Shown one piece after another: positions 44,335 to 57,786 of a stretch of 64,000 nt of DNA. The DNA comes from Lineus longissimus. Lineage: Eukaryota > Nemertea > Pilidiophora > Heteronemertea > Lineidae. The notes below the pieces were generated by a model. It searched no databases, had not been told where the DNA came from, and saw only the letters and a program-made list of their open reading frames with translations. Where the stretch lies: the NCBI RefSeq assembly GCF_910592395.1, contig NC_088318.1, positions 10,170,349-10,234,348 on the forward strand, read 5' to 3'. The translations under genes were made by a program, and so were the position numbers. How positions within the stretch are numbered: position 1 is the first letter of the stretch; every line of letters starts with the position of its first letter.

Positions 44335-44850
44335 GCTTGATGTCCTCGGTGTCCAGTTCTCTCCAAGGTCAGCATAGCCAGTCACAGGACAAACACTTGG
44401 CTGATCTTACTTTGGCAATAAATGTCTCCCTTGTGGCTACTTACAATGGAGGGAGTCCCCTGTTTTCCTTATTGCTACTATACAGGGTGTCCCTAATTCA
44501 TTGCTCCTTGGGGATCCTAGTTATGGGTTGTATGAGAATGCCATATTTATGGACATGCAGATATCTGGTTGAAACAGCCCTAGTCATAAGGGCGCTTCTG
44601 TTGTTGGCAGAAATAACACAAGAAAGAATATATCATTTCATAAAATAAGCCTTTAATGATATGTCCTCTTAATTACATGGATTTTTTTTATTTTATGCAA
44701 TATAATCATGGATTATTTACAATGGACTCACAAATGATAATTATCATTTTTATTTACAATGGATGGATTAAGTTACAATATATGCATAATTACATTAACT
44801 TGGATTGAACAGACCAAAATATTGTCCTATTGACATCACAGCAAAATATC
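44335..44850 (+). repeat. dispersed repeat, copy B, with a ~210-bp insertion
   Basis: Reverse complement of 14041-14290, from TGATGTCCTCGGTGTCC to CAGACCAAAATATTG, and extends beyond it. Between ~44,430 and ~44,640 it contains sequence absent from copy A (CTACTATACAGGGTGTCCC...). The same AAATGATAATTATCATTT palindrome is kept at ~44,735. Confidence 0.75.
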
Positions 44851-46258
44851 AATGAAAACAATGAAAATATCAGGACTGGTACATACTTATTATCATGATA
44901 TTGGAAAATTAATAATAATGATATTAAAAATCATGCCTTTCTAAGGCCTGATCAAGGTGCTACATCAAAGTGATCCTAAAATACGGCCTTGTTACACATG
45001 TTAACAACACAGTATATAATTAGGACTCCCATATGAAAGGCCTGTCCCATTCATTTTGATTGTAAGTACTTGCAACGGGATGAAAACTGACGTAAAGTCC
45101 CAGTCACAATTGACATACCCTCTGCTTTGTCCGAATTAGTTGCACAGAATCTACGCCCTAAAGCTGTGTGAACTGCAAGCTGCTTGCACACTGGCTGCGT
45201 ACAGCTCACACATGGCACATGAATGTGATGTACACCATGGTCGGAACAATCATGCAGGTTGAATGTAGTTTACACGGATATAGATGACAAATGTAATTGG
45301 GACTGAAGAGAGTACCGGTGTACTCCACAGTAATGTTGATATCTTATATTTAACATGTATTCACATTACTGAAAAATCTTAAAGTCACAAATTCTAATAT
45401 TTTGGATGAATGGCATAGGCCTTTAAAACAGTTTACAATATCACAGACATCTTTTGCAGAGGAAAACATCCCGTTATATACACATTATATCTACATGTAT
45501 AATCAAGAGTCTTTATTATTCCTTTCACTTCATTAGTTAAAAACAAAAAAATGAAGTGAAAAATCATCACATTTTATATTACAAACCCTGCAGTATCAGT
45601 TTAAGTGCCATTATCAACAGACACTGTCTATAATGCTGTACACATCAAGGCAGCTACCTCTCTTAATCAAACTTGATAATGATCTCAAAATAAAATTGGA
45701 CACACTATAATATGTGACAAGTTAGGCCTAAACATGCAAAAGGAGCGCAGCCAAATTTTAATATCAACTGGACGGCAATTATTATTTTCAAACACAAAAT
45801 TAAATGTATAAAATATTCTGGACTTCACAATACACATTACAAGGCACTATTGGACGGTGGACATTTGTATAAATAAAACGATATCACATTTTTACAAGCA
45901 CAATTATTTGCAAAAAATTCAAATCCGTAAAAATCAGTCAGGATCTTGTACCACTAACTACAGCTGACAGGTCAAATATACATTCCCTTGTAAGGCTAAC
46001 GCCGAGCACTCTTAAATGTTCGTGATGTGCTGCATATTTACACATTACCCCCAGTGCATTACTTGAAAGCACTGCCTTCTCTGCTGACACGATAAGGTGC
46101 ACTTCGAGTGAGAGCGTCCAGAGATCAGCATATGAAATATTCGGACGAAATAGTCTCAACAAGATTCAACCACTTCCCTCCAAACTGTTTTGGTAAGGCT
46201 TTCATTTAAAACATGGTAGTGCAAATATAAATTGACCAAACCATTTGTATCTTTAAAA
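44851..46258. other. non-coding stretch, probably downstream of or within the kinesin-like gene
   Basis: AT-rich. The minus-strand frame 46162-45938 (74 residues) is open but has no family resemblance and no clear acceptor, so it is not called as an exon. Confidence 0.4.
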
Positions 46259-46480
46259 ATGAAATGGCCAGGGCCATTGTGCTCCCAGGTAGTTTATTAT
46301 ATATGATAAAAGTTTACCTATGATCAAGCCCTCCTGGCCACGCCAGGAATCAAACCAGACCGAAATTTAGTCAGCAAGGTTTCAAAACATAGGACTACAT
46401 ATGTACCAAGTTTAAAGTTGATGTCACCAGTAAAATAGGAAACCTGCCACCATTGGCAAATTTACGCCATTTGTGGGGAG
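46259..46480 (-). repeat. degraded inverted copy of the CTCACC/CGTCCGTC repeat family
   Basis: AAATGGCCAGGGCCATTGTG matches the reverse complement of the element's right end (GGCCCTGGCCATTTCAT). GACCGAAATTTAGTC and TATGTACCAAGTTTAAA follow in order. Confidence 0.6.
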
Positions 46481-47279
46481 GAGGGGGACTGTTGATATTG
46501 TTCACCTAAAGGCCACCAATTGGACTAGAAGCTCCTGGCTATTGAAATATTTGATAGTTACAGTAACCCACAATCGGCCATGTAATGATATGTAGCGTAC
46601 AGTAGAGGTAGTTGATGAAACCTTGTTACTGTGATCGGCAATGAATTTGTTAACAACAAGAAAAAGACTAGAGATTTGGTGCACTTTTGATTTTGATGAT
46701 CACATTTTTGTATTTGTTGTATTGTACGTACATTGTCCCAGACGAGAAGACTCGAGCATTTCTTGGACCCAAGCTATGGTATCGAACACACAGTTTGCAT
46801 CTAAGTGAATTTCAGCCAATTCGGTTTGACACAAGTTTTTAAACCGGTTCGTGTTACTTATACCACATCCCTGATTATCTCAATTAATGTGCGTAAAAAG
46901 ACATATCTTACATTAAAGTAGCGTGGCATATTGATGTGCAGCGAAATACTCTAGTTTCACTGATCTAAGACTAGATTCTTTCCTACGAATTCTAAACAAA
47001 GGCCCACCAGAACATACTTTGTGGCCATCTGACAACTTGGTTTCCAACCCATTATCTCATCCTAATTGCCCAAGTTTAATAGCGTTAAGTGCATAATAAC
47101 TAGAGCAACACAAAGCAAAGCTAGTCCCACCAAAGGAGCACAGAATAGAAGATGGTATGACCTTGAAAATATCAATCATTGCATGACAGGGGAAATAACA
47201 CAGGGCACCTGCGCCTAGTGAGTGTAGCCCTCCCACTTCACCCCATCATGCCATTGGAAACTGAAAGCCCATCAGGCGA

Positions 47280-48055
47280 GTAGTTCAGCAGTTACAATGC
47301 ACAGTGCAAAATCTAAAACTTCAACCTGACTGCCACATCGGATCATGGCTTAAGCGAAGGGGACCTTCCTGATTGGGGCCAAAGTCAATAGGGCACTTCT
47401 CTCCCACCCCACCCCATCGTGCAAGAGAATAGTGATGCCCAACACTCATTCAGCTGTTAAGTGTCCAGAATACAAAAAACCAAAGTGGCCACCTGGCGGC
47501 AATTCCAGATATCGGAACAGGCCCAAAGCTGATATGGTACCTCTCTCACCCCAACCCAACACACCACAGAATATTCTACCCCATCGCCTGACTCGTTCTG
47601 CAGTTACAGTCCGGAATGCGAAATCCAAGATGGCCCTCTCGTGGCCATAACGGCTATCGGATCTGGGTCAAAGTCTATACAGCACCTCTCCAACCCCAGC
47701 CCATCACTCTGTAGAAAATTAAAGCACATCGGATGACGAGTTCTGCAGTGACAGTTCGGAATGTGTATTCCAAGATGGCAGATATACTGGCTATTAGTTC
47801 TGGCCAAAAATCTATACAACACCTCTCCCATCCCACCCTATCACTCTGCAGAAAATTCAAGGCTCATCTGATGACTCCTTTTACAGTAACAGTTGGAATG
47901 TGAAACCCAAGATGGCCGCCTGGTGGCCATATGTGATATCAGATTGGGTCAAAAATCCCTAGGCACCTACCTAACCTCGACACCCCAATCAATCAGAAAT
48001 TTGAAACGAATCCGACTACAGTCCTATGAGTAATTGCCTCAGTCAGACGCACGCA
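47280..48055. repeat. degenerate ~140-150-bp monomer repeat, cluster 2
   Basis: At least five monomers with the order AAGATGGCC..GTGGCCAT, ATATC-GAT, GGGTCAAA-TCTATA, a C-rich CACCTCTCCAACCCCA part, CATCACTCTGTAGAAAATT and GAGTTCTGCAGT-ACAGT-CGGAATG. It is the same family as 38.08-38.79 kb. It ends with GACGCACGCACGAAGGGC. Confidence 0.75.
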
Positions 48056-48059
48056 CGAA

Positions 48060-50330
48060 GGGCATCCTATAACGCTACCGAACTCGTTTGGTGGGATAAC
48101 TAGCTAGAATTGAATATTCCGAACTGGTCTTAGAGCAGTGAAATTATTGTCAGTATAAATATGAAATGGTGCAACAGATAGGATCCTGTGAAACAACACT
48201 GGCATGGAGGACAGTTATGGACAAAGGTTTGGAAAATTTCTAAGAAAGTTTAGGCAAAGTTAACTGGAGTTATTGAAATATTCAATTGTTCGGAGGGGGA
48301 TCAAAGTTTAAAGTTAGGTAAGAGGTTGAGCAGACATGTATATGAGAACGATATTTATTTTGGTAAGGAGAAAACAGCAAAGGCAGTAAAACATTTCGAC
48401 GGGCATAGTCTTTGTCAGCGAGGTTTTTATGTATTGGAGGAATAAAATCTAATAATGGATACCAAGGATATGAGGCAACATACATTAAACAGGAAGAATC
48501 TACAAGAGATAGGTATAAGTAAGTATTGATCAGAGATTCTATACTTGGTATCAATAACGAACATGTCTGTTTACTTTTTATTTTTGCCCATTTTGAAAAG
48601 GTAAGCTAGTTTGCATGTTGCTACATGTCTGCGCTGTGATATACGTTATTTAAAAAAAGCTTTTTTATAGCAGATACTAAAGCTTGATCGAAATCTCTTA
48701 GGGATTTTGTTATGATTTTTATGTGCAACTAGTGATTTTGTTCAAGATTGACATGGTGCATTTGCATACATTTTTTGCACATTTAGAATGCGATTGGATT
48801 GATATGACTCATTGATGATATTAAAATGACAGTCTTGAACAAAATTTATAATGATATAAGACAGGAATTTCAAACTAATATTACAATGCAGTGCCTGTTT
48901 TAGGAGTGGCTCATTGATCATTTGGTAACTTTCTTGATTTGACATGTTTGATAGCTGAGGATATTGGGCATTATCTCACTGCTCCTCATTGATGGTGTCC
49001 ACCAACATGAATTGAAGACATCATTGAAATATCCAATAAAGAGGCTTACTTTTTGTTAACCCGATTCACAGGAGAAATGTCTTGAGATAATGCCAGCACT
49101 GACAAAGTCAGCAAATCTTCCATCTTGAGGATATCAGGTGCTAATGATCGCTTCTCCACTCTGAGACATTTGCCCTCATTTGGTGAAGTGCCAGCGGAGA
49201 AGTAATTTTAGGGCCGAGAAGCGCACATTACCGCGATTTCTTCAGGATGCAATTCTTCATGTATGCTCCAGAACCTGTTGGTTCATTTTCAAATGAACAT
49301 CTATTTAGAGCCGTTTGATCTTTCTTTACTTTTTCAGTGCTAGCGTAGCCTTATATTGAAACACTCTTCCATCAACAAAACTAATAGTTTTTGGAGAATT
49401 GATTTGGAAATGAGATCTGCCACATTCATGCCGTGAGAAGATTAATGAAATGAATTTTGTTGATCACAATGTTGATGTTAGATAATTCGCTTTAATTAGG
49501 TGTTATTGCAAGCATGTTTATCATACATTTCGTAGATTATTGTAACTCATTACGTGAGGATTTTAGTACACTGCATTGTAAAACCAAACTCTAACATGTT
49601 ATAAGAAAAAATAAAATAGATAGAGAGTGCAACCTCCATACCAGTACGGTTTCTGGGATCATGCATCACAGGATCATCTGCAAACGAAAGGATTGATCAC
49701 CATTAATTTTTTGTCGAAATTTTAACGGCATTTAACTTTTTGTCGAAAGCAAGCTCATCCCTGTGTTTTGTTTTAGAAGGTATTCAACTCTTTTCAAATC
49801 ATAATATAAATGGGACATCTATCAATTGGGTATATCCCAACCAGCAGGAACCTTTAAACAGGACGACACTAAACAACACATTTTGTGACAAGCCAAATTA
49901 AATAAATAGTTTATAATATTTAACAATCTTAACATTATTGTTTCACCTCAATAGGACATCTTTTCTGATTATAAACAGTCCCACATTGAGTCTGTTATAC
50001 CATTGCCCTTGATACTTATTTGTTAAAAATTGTGTAAAACATTTCTTCTGTGACATATATTATGAGAAATGATAGGTAATTACGTTCTCTATTCTCCTGT
50101 GGGTGACCCGCCTGTGTGAGATTGCTGCTTCTGATCTTGTCTTGCCCTGATATTTCGAGAGCCTTTTCTGCCTTTTAACTTTTTTGGCCACATTTATAAT
50201 GGGTCATCCTGTCACTAAAGCCTCACCCATGACCTCTACCAGCAGCTGAATGAGCTGATAAATTGTACTCTGTCTTTGCAACTAACTTAGCCATCGTTTT
50301 CAAATCATCGTAACTGGTGTAAGATTCTCT
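48060..50330. other. long non-coding stretch
   Basis: AT-rich, no reliable frame. A loose inverted pair with TTGAGGATATCAGG (49,125) and TTCTTCAGGATGC (49,238) may be a relative of the 42.44-kb hairpin. Confidence 0.45.
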
Positions 50331-50885
50331 TTCATAGTAATTTTGACCTTTATATCACAGTAGATTTGATAAATGAAATGTCCTTGGGACATGGTGCTCA
50401 CCTGGGAATGATTTAGCGGTTGTACAGACGCCCAATATATGTCTACATATCAAATTTGAAGAGTCTAGGACAATTAATGATGAAACGTGACACCTTCGCT
50501 GAAATTTTAGAGTTTGACCTATGTGACCTTCAAAAGTAGGTCAAATCAAAAACCCGTCTACTATGTCACGTAGTCTCATCAGAAGTGTTGACAGTGAACA
50601 TTTCATGGTTCTAGCCATCAGTGTTCATGAGATATTGACAAAATAAGGTTTTCAAAGATGGCCGAATGGAGCCCAGAAAATAGGTCAAGTAAGTACATCA
50701 GCAACATCGCATTTTCATCGGCAAAATGGTGATGATTTTTTTCTGTGTCAAATCATGCTGTCATAAGACATCCACACACCAAGTTTTAACTCTCGAGACT
50801 CGACAGTGAGCAAACGTGCCACCATTGTTGGCGGATCGACGGACAAGATGTGATGACATAAGCTCACCCAGGTGAGCTAAAAAAA
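50331..50885 (-). repeat. inverted diverged copy of the CTCACC/CGTCCGTC repeat family
   Basis: It ends at AGCTCACCCAGGTGAGCT (50,864-50,881), the same terminal hairpin as in the ~1.14-kb copies but with a 2-base loop. GACCTATGTGACCTTCAAAAGTAGGTCAAATC lies inside at ~50,516 (given in part: GTGACCTTCAAAAG). Confidence 0.65.
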
Positions 50886-51794
50886 TTGTAAAACTGACAA
50901 AACTATGCAGCAATCATTCCCCATGAGGTACTCGTCAAATTGCAAGAACAGCAGCGCCGTAAAAACCCCAGGCTACTTTACCAATCTGGGGGTATACATC
51001 ACAATAGTAAAAGGTCGGTTTATCGTCATGCGGGGTTCAAGGGGTAAAGAATTTTACTTTCCTTTACCAAGTTGAACATAATTATAGTCTGTCATACCAT
51101 TGCCCTCGATGAGGCATTCATAGTTTTCTCAATATTTTTTGGAAGGAACCCTGACCTAGTTGAAACATGCCAAGGTTCAGTGACAAAATTTGTTTTGAAC
51201 CGGCCCAATGGACTGTTGAATCTGTTAGGATTGTGAAACAAATTGAAAAGAAATATTTGGATGTTCTCTGTCACAGTCAACAATAATCGCAACACTGACT
51301 ATCAAAAGCGGTTATTACTCTCATCACTGCTCCAGATAACAAGTTATAATATATATCAGAAGTTCTATTATTTTACAATTCTACACTGAACTAGTACACC
51401 TAATTTCAAATTGAATGCCTGCATTCATGAGATGAATGCCAGCATTCATGAGAATGAGAATGGATTAAATGCAATTATTAACAGTTTCTAATAGAGGGAA
51501 AAGCGCCAGGTAAAGAGACAAGAACTGCACAAGCACAAGCACCCCATTAGATTCAGGTTAGTATTAAAGATGTCATACAAAAATTACTTAGGACACAAAC
51601 AATCATAGAAAAAATTCAAAAATTCAAATAGAATATAATGGGGTTTACATGCATTGTCAGACTGCATACAGCCATTTTCAAGTATTTATTTTAATACACT
51701 GCATACATCAGAGCATAGAAGTTCTCTGGTGGCACACTTGGGGACAGAAGGAAGGTGAAGTTTGTGGCTTAACCACCAATGGACACCACCTGTA

Positions 51795-52175
51795 AAAGGA
51801 TGTGATCCAATCGAACCACATTCAGGTCTCAAAAATTGTGCGCATTAAGACACTCGGCGTAATCCGGTCTCATCCGGACACATTTCTGTAGATGTGGAAC
51901 TCTCCAATACCTATTGCTTGTGGAGATTTTTAAAAAAAATATGTTAGTGCGCATGCGCCCAGGTAAAATGAATCCGGATTCAGTATCCATTTGGATTAAG
52001 ACAACGCTTTTGATCCGGATGTATCCGGATGCATCTAGATTAAAACTACCTCGATCGATGGTGTTTTTTAATCCGGATGGGACCACATTGATCCGGATCA
52101 TTTTGCATTTAGCCAAGAAAAATTCAAATCACATTCGGATTCAATTGGATCGCATGTGGCTTTTTTCCTGTCGTC
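51795..52175. mobile_element. inverted-repeat element rich in ATCCGGAT words
   Basis: The left end (GATGTGATCCAATCGAACC, ~51,799) and the reverse complement of the right end (CATGCGATCCAATTGAA, ~52,158) form imperfect terminal inverted repeats. Inside, (T/A)ATCCGGAT or close variants occur about ten times in both orientations. No transposase frame is present. Confidence 0.55.
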
Positions 52176-52352
52176 TAAACAGCCCTTATGTCCCACAACT
52201 GGCACCAGATGTCATTACCAATACCACAGTCCTCAATGGTCTAACATCATGACTCCAATCCTACCTAAGGCTAAATCCAGCTTTGCTAAATTCGCAAAAA
52301 ATACAGCATCCAGTTTTTTTCCCGGACTGACAAAACCAATTGCATTAGATAT

Positions 52353-52475
52353 TTACATGATGCTGCAAGCTTTGCTGCCCTCTTTTGTTTGACCTTGAGA
52401 GTTTGTGACTTTTGCAGCATCCCCTGTTCCATTAGATTTTTTTGTGGCTTGGGCTAACTTCTGTGCCTGAAGCAT
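52353..52475 (-). CDS. probable last exon with CaaX box (kinesin-like gene?)
   Basis: After TTATTCATTACAG the minus strand is open for 40 codons in phase 0: a helical start (MLQAQKLAQATKK), a polar Gly/Ser/Thr/Lys linker, and the end KACSIM before TAA. C-S-I-M fits a CaaX prenylation box (Cys, two aliphatic-type positions, Met favouring farnesyl). It lies on the same strand and downstream of the kinesin-like exons at 57.5-64 kb, and the phase agrees, but ~5 kb of intron separates them, so membership in that gene is inferred. Confidence 0.55.
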   Translation of the reverse strand: MLQAQKLAQATKKSNGTGDAAKVTNSQGQTKEGSKACSIM

Positions 52476-53459
52476 CTGTAATGAATAAATAATAAACATG
52501 AAAGGATTAGAATGTTATCAAAGTATTTGGGTAAATCGCACAAATTAGATTTCAAGCTGAAAACGACAGTGTTGCAGAACTGGTTGCCATGGTTACTCGA
52601 AGGTTATGTTCAATGGGCAAAGGTCATGGTCGTTATAGTTTTATTGATGACAGTGATTTCTTAACATAATCTTTACTAATCAGTTAAGGTCATCATAAGT
52701 GTCAACGTTACCAATAATTTCTCTCTCTTGCATTGTTTTTGCTGCCAATACTTGGAGACATTCAAATGATGCTCATAGAATGTTTTGTACCTATTTTTGG
52801 GCAAAATGTTCCTTTTGGAGCAGGCTGCATATTGCCAATTTTCCGGCAATGTTTGCCACTTTTTAAAAGCATAATTTATCCCCGAAACATGTATGTACCG
52901 TATACATTATATAATGCACATTCCTTAAGTGCTTTCAGGTATTGACATACAAAAACGATGCAGGAGAGAGAAATATTGGCAGATATCTAGGAAAAATCTG
53001 TCATAAAACAAACAAAATGGCTTCCATCTTGAGGTAGGTTGGTAACTATTTAGTAAAGATTATTATGCTCAGTATTTATCATTGTATAAATTTGAAATGA
53101 TCGTTGTCACAGAATCTTAAAAATTAATATCCATGTTTTGTCATTAAATTTACTCGATATTAATAGAAAGAAACTACTTTATCAGATCTTCATTATAACA
53201 TTATGATCAACATCTAATAATTTTAAATGAAGACATTTTTTAATAGTTCGCCTTTTAATTGATTACTAGTACTAGTACTAATATTCAGCTAATATCTGCA
53301 TGTGGAAATATATACATTATATACTTGGCATTATATGTCCATGCATGAGCGTGTAGGATTATTAACTAGTTTCTAAACTAGAAAGTGCCATAGTGCTGGA
53401 TACATTGATCTACCATCTACAACAACACCCTTTAGGGATACCACTATAATTAAGCCAGT

Positions 53460-53755
53460 AAGGAAATGCAGTATGGAAGACAAAATGCGTTCAGCAAACA
53501 AGTGGTATTTGCAATGAATAATTCAGCAAACAAATTATGTTTCCATTGAAGAATTCAGCAAACAAATGCTATTTCCATTGCAGAATTCACCAGACAGATT
53601 TATTTCCATGGAAGAGTAAATTCAGCAAACAATTGGCATTTTTATTTAACATGTTGATATTCAATTGAAGAATTTGGCAAACAGATGGTATTTCCATAAT
53701 GAGTTCACGTCAAACAAATGGTATAGTTTCCATTCAATTGTTTGAAAATATTCAG
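53460..53755. repeat. degenerate ~37-bp minisatellite
   Basis: About seven units of AATTCAGCAAACAAATGGTATTTCCATTGAAG in part (core TTCAGCAAACAAATGG-TATTTCCATT) with variable spacing, becoming irregular at the right. Confidence 0.7.
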
Positions 53756-56700
53756 TTTTTGGCATTAAAAACAAAGTCGATAGAAATATGGTATCCGCTA
53801 AACAGGCTGAAACAACATTTTGGATTGTAGATGCAGACGGGACAATTTTTGCAATAATCTCAGCAGTGGTTAAAGAATAGAAACGAAAAGCAATCTACTG
53901 CAAATGTTTTAAACATATGATATCAGCAAGATTTACAATTATGTCTTTCTAGTTCATGTGATAGGTTGTTGTTGAGAGCCTTTCTTTTGAATGCAACATC
54001 CAACAAAGATCAAATTGCAATGATTCTCAATTCACAAGCATCACTTGGTTTTAACTTAAGACTTTCTGCAGACTTTTTAGACGAGACGCACTTGTAAAGG
54101 CAGATATGATACAGACAAAAACCCTTTCCTTTCAGTGGGAAAAGAACTCACAGTGGAGGATCGACTCTCACTCAGATAACATTCAATGTATCCAGAACTA
54201 TGCCTACCTATATGGAAACCTCAGATTACAAGCAATTAATCCAAAAAAATATTTAAACATGTTCAGTTGTACACTTTAAATTTTAGTGAGGTTTTGACTC
54301 CTAAACAAAATTCTACTTAATAAATGATACTCCAACATTTATACACCCCTGAATCTACAATCCAAGAATGACCCATACACTTTTAGGACTTAAAACTCAT
54401 TCATTTCAAACTTTGACTCATAACTGGTCAGAAAAATGTTTATTTTAACATCAAACATTTCAACCCATCAAGGGTTAACACTTATGAATTGGTCTGCTCA
54501 TAATGAGAACATTTGAATTGTGTGAATTGCATAAAACTCAAATGACCTCAAGGACTTTTGTGTAGTTTGGTGTTGGTTGTCCCGGCTAGAGCTCAAATGT
54601 AAGCCAAAACCGAGGCGGCTTGCCAAGTTATGGGTGAAATGACAGCTCCAGCCATTTCTAAAACACCTCAAACTAAATGTCATAATGGGGTTCTGACTGC
54701 TTCCATATTTTGCACTGCCCCAAGTTGTTGGTTGCATTACTGTAACCAGGTTATTGTTGCATAACCATAACCACTGTCACCAAAATGAGGTACAGTGCAT
54801 TTACACTGTAAGAAGGTAATGCACCGATTGTGATATTACTTCTGACCGGGACTGCTTTTATTCTGGTACATTTATTTTTGTCTTATCATGATAATTCAAG
54901 TCCTCAAAGTGTAAAGATGACAACAATTTTACAAAACAGATCAAGGTTTGATCCAACTAAATTATTAATTGCGTCAATATCATACTTTTAAGAATGCTCT
55001 TCCCACAGGAGTTTAAAAGTGTAAACGTTGGCTGTTCTGATCAGATTTTTTAGGGCAGTCAGTTTTCAACGGAATCCCGCTCATGGGAAGGTAGTGGTGA
55101 AAAGTTTCATCATATACCACTTAAATCCACTAATAAACACCACTGCAATTACATATTTTGAAGAAAAGGAATCAAAAAAGTATTTAGAAATTGCAACCTT
55201 CAGACAAGCACATTTACCAAAGCCAGAGGGAATAAAGTAGAAAATCCCAAAGAACTTGTTGCTTTGTTTATTGTTTATATTTTCATATCGAACTGTTTAT
55301 ATGATTGCAATGGTGTTGTCTTACGAATCTTATAGCAAAAGCAATGGTTTTTCAACAACAATATCACACCATATTTAGTTGTGAAGCCATTTTTATTTGC
55401 CGAGTGTTCTCACGTTCTTGGATAGCACTTCTTGTTTTAAAGCAACAACTTTCCTGTGTTTGCAATATTGATCAAAACTAGAAAACGCAGGGAAAATTTG
55501 TCAAAGAAAAGGTGCTGTCTAAAGACAATATGTAAGTAAAACATTGGGAAAATAAAGTATTTTACATGACTATGATTTTCACATGCCAGTATTGCCAAGT
55601 ATTATGAGCTCTCGTAACTTTGTCAGGCCTTCCATCAATGCATGAAAACCTTGACAAAAAGATATTTTATATGGTTCTGTAGTTTATTTTGGCAAGGAGT
55701 AGGACAGGCACGGTGAGATGAGAGTGGGCGACCAACATTTATTTGTGGTCTGTGACACATCTAACATAAAAAACACTCATTCTGATGTGAAATGCAGTGA
55801 CAGGCCAAAGCACAAAATGCCAACTGAGCAGAGCAGAGTTTGTTTCGTAGCATAATAATGACAGTTATGGAGAACGATGATGCAAAATCTCATCAAGTAT
55901 ACTTTCAAGGATTACTTACTCAGAATTTATCATTTTTTGAAGAAGAGCTAAATCAAAAATCTTTCATGAGTACCAAACCAAATTCATAATTTTCACAAGA
56001 ATAATAAAATCTCTGATGATTTACACATTTGCTTCTACTAAACTAAAACACTCCCCTAAAAATGCCCGAGGCACTGAAAGTATACTTCAAACTAGCAAAA
56101 TTAAAAAAGCGATTTTAGAACTTAAACTGAACTGAATCAAAGTAAGTGTTGTTTTTGAAATAAAGTTAAGGAATTACAATAGAAATTAAAAGGCACCAAT
56201 TCTTTCAACTAAATTCTTTTGTAATTTTGGGAATGGGGACCATTGTGGAAAATTATAGCCAAATGCTGCACTGGTCTGAAATAGCCACCCATGCATAAAC
56301 TTGGACAGAAATTTGGTCGGGACAACTTTTTTCATTTGCAGCCGAGGGAATCACAAGAATGGTATGCACATTTACACATGTGTTTACCTGTATAATTGCA
56401 GAGAATGTGTTATGGTATGCGCACTGATACATGTGTTAACTTGTATATATGCAGAGAACATGTGTGCTACAGTATGCACATTTACACACGTGTCATTTGC
56501 TGAGAAACGTGTGTGTTATGCGTTGTGTAGATAGTGTTCTAGTGTTCTAGTGAACATTTCTTACTGTCTGATCACAAAGATGGTAAAATTATAAAATCAT
56601 GATTGTTTGTCATTTAGTTAACAATGAGTAAATTCAATTTGTTATAGATTAAAAAAGACTTCTCTTCTCCATCACTACACAGAGGCGATGTTAACATCCA

Positions 56701-57530
56701 TGCATACAAGATATCAAAATTAATCATAAATCACAGAAGTAGTATTTATGTGACTATGGGGGCGCATTGACCTGGTGACCTAGTTTTTTGTCCTCTTGGA
56801 AAAGATGTTGGAGCCTATTGTCCAAATGTTCATCAGGCCGAATCTATCTAACTTATCTGCGTCAGACTGTCAAATAGGAAATGGGAAGGCTCATTTTCAC
56901 TGCCCGAGGAAAATGTAAAAAGTAGGCTGAATCATTCGTGAAATCCCGTTATAGTTTCATCAGTTTCAGAACACATGAGACAAGGTCACTTTGGCAATGT
57001 GTCCGATAGTCACTCCATACCACTCATGGGTACTCATTTAAATGTCCTGTGAATCTCCAACATCTGGTTACCAAGGAAAAATTTGAATTTTAAGTAACCT
57101 GTCATTTCAAAGAATCCTACCCAGAAGATGGAAGGGGGTATTCTCATACCCCTACCATTAGAGTTTTTATTGGATTCATATCGAACCAATTATATCTGCA
57201 TTTGAAGCAGAGGGGGACTTTGAACGCCTATAAAGTGTTTTCTTTGGACTGAAACTGATGCACTTCAGAGGTTTTGCAGTGATGGATTTAAGAAGAGAAA
57301 ATGTGAATGAAAGCACAGTCAGTGCCACTTTTGAATGAATGGTTATGCATGAATTTGAAAAGTGGAAGTTAAAATTGAACTGATTATCTAGCATATGCAA
57401 AGCACTCCAATTCTTGTGGTTCAAAATTGGAAAATATTTAAAAAATAATCAATCTAACACAAATAAATTCCGATAAAACCACTAAAATATTAGGGGAAAG
57501 AAAAAAAATTGAAATTGTGTTTGTTTATAT
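53756..57530. other. long non-coding stretch, probably intron
   Basis: No exon with matching phase was found. A degenerate ~60-bp tandem repeat with TGCACATTTACACATGTG and TATGCAGAGAA words is at 56,340-56,520. Confidence 0.45.
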
Positions 57531-57534
57531 TTAC

Positions 57535-57582
57535 ATCATCATCTTCTCTTGGGGGCAGAGTGCCGCCAGTAAACAACAATAT
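57535..57582 (-). CDS. small candidate exon of the kinesin-like gene
   Basis: 48 nt between a strong acceptor (TTTCTCTCCTAG) and a GTAAAT donor. It encodes ILLFTGGTLPPREDDD in phase 0, as do its neighbours. It could be chance, being so short. Confidence 0.35.
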
Positions 57583-57786
57583 CTAGGAGAGAAATAATTT
57601 AATAATGGGAAATACCTTAAAACCTTTTTAAGGGTTTAAAATTGTAGCACTGTTCAAAATCACCCAACAGTCTCCAAAAATGGATCTTCAAAGATGTGCA
57701 TAGGCATATGTTAAAGTAATCAGTTTTTTGCTCTGCTCAGCATTTTGCACTTGAATTTATAAGATTGACAGGCTTACATGGGGCAC

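Noticed and set aside
45938-46162. 74-residue minus-strand frame as the terminal exon of the kinesin-like gene.
   Set aside because: No acceptor with phase 0 and no resemblance; the CaaX exon at 52.35 kb is a better end.
54498-54737. 79-residue minus-strand ORF.
   Set aside because: No splice support and no recognisable motif.
57176-57424. 82-residue minus-strand frame in the kinesin-like intron.
   Set aside because: Low-complexity Phe/Ser/Lys content, no splice signals.
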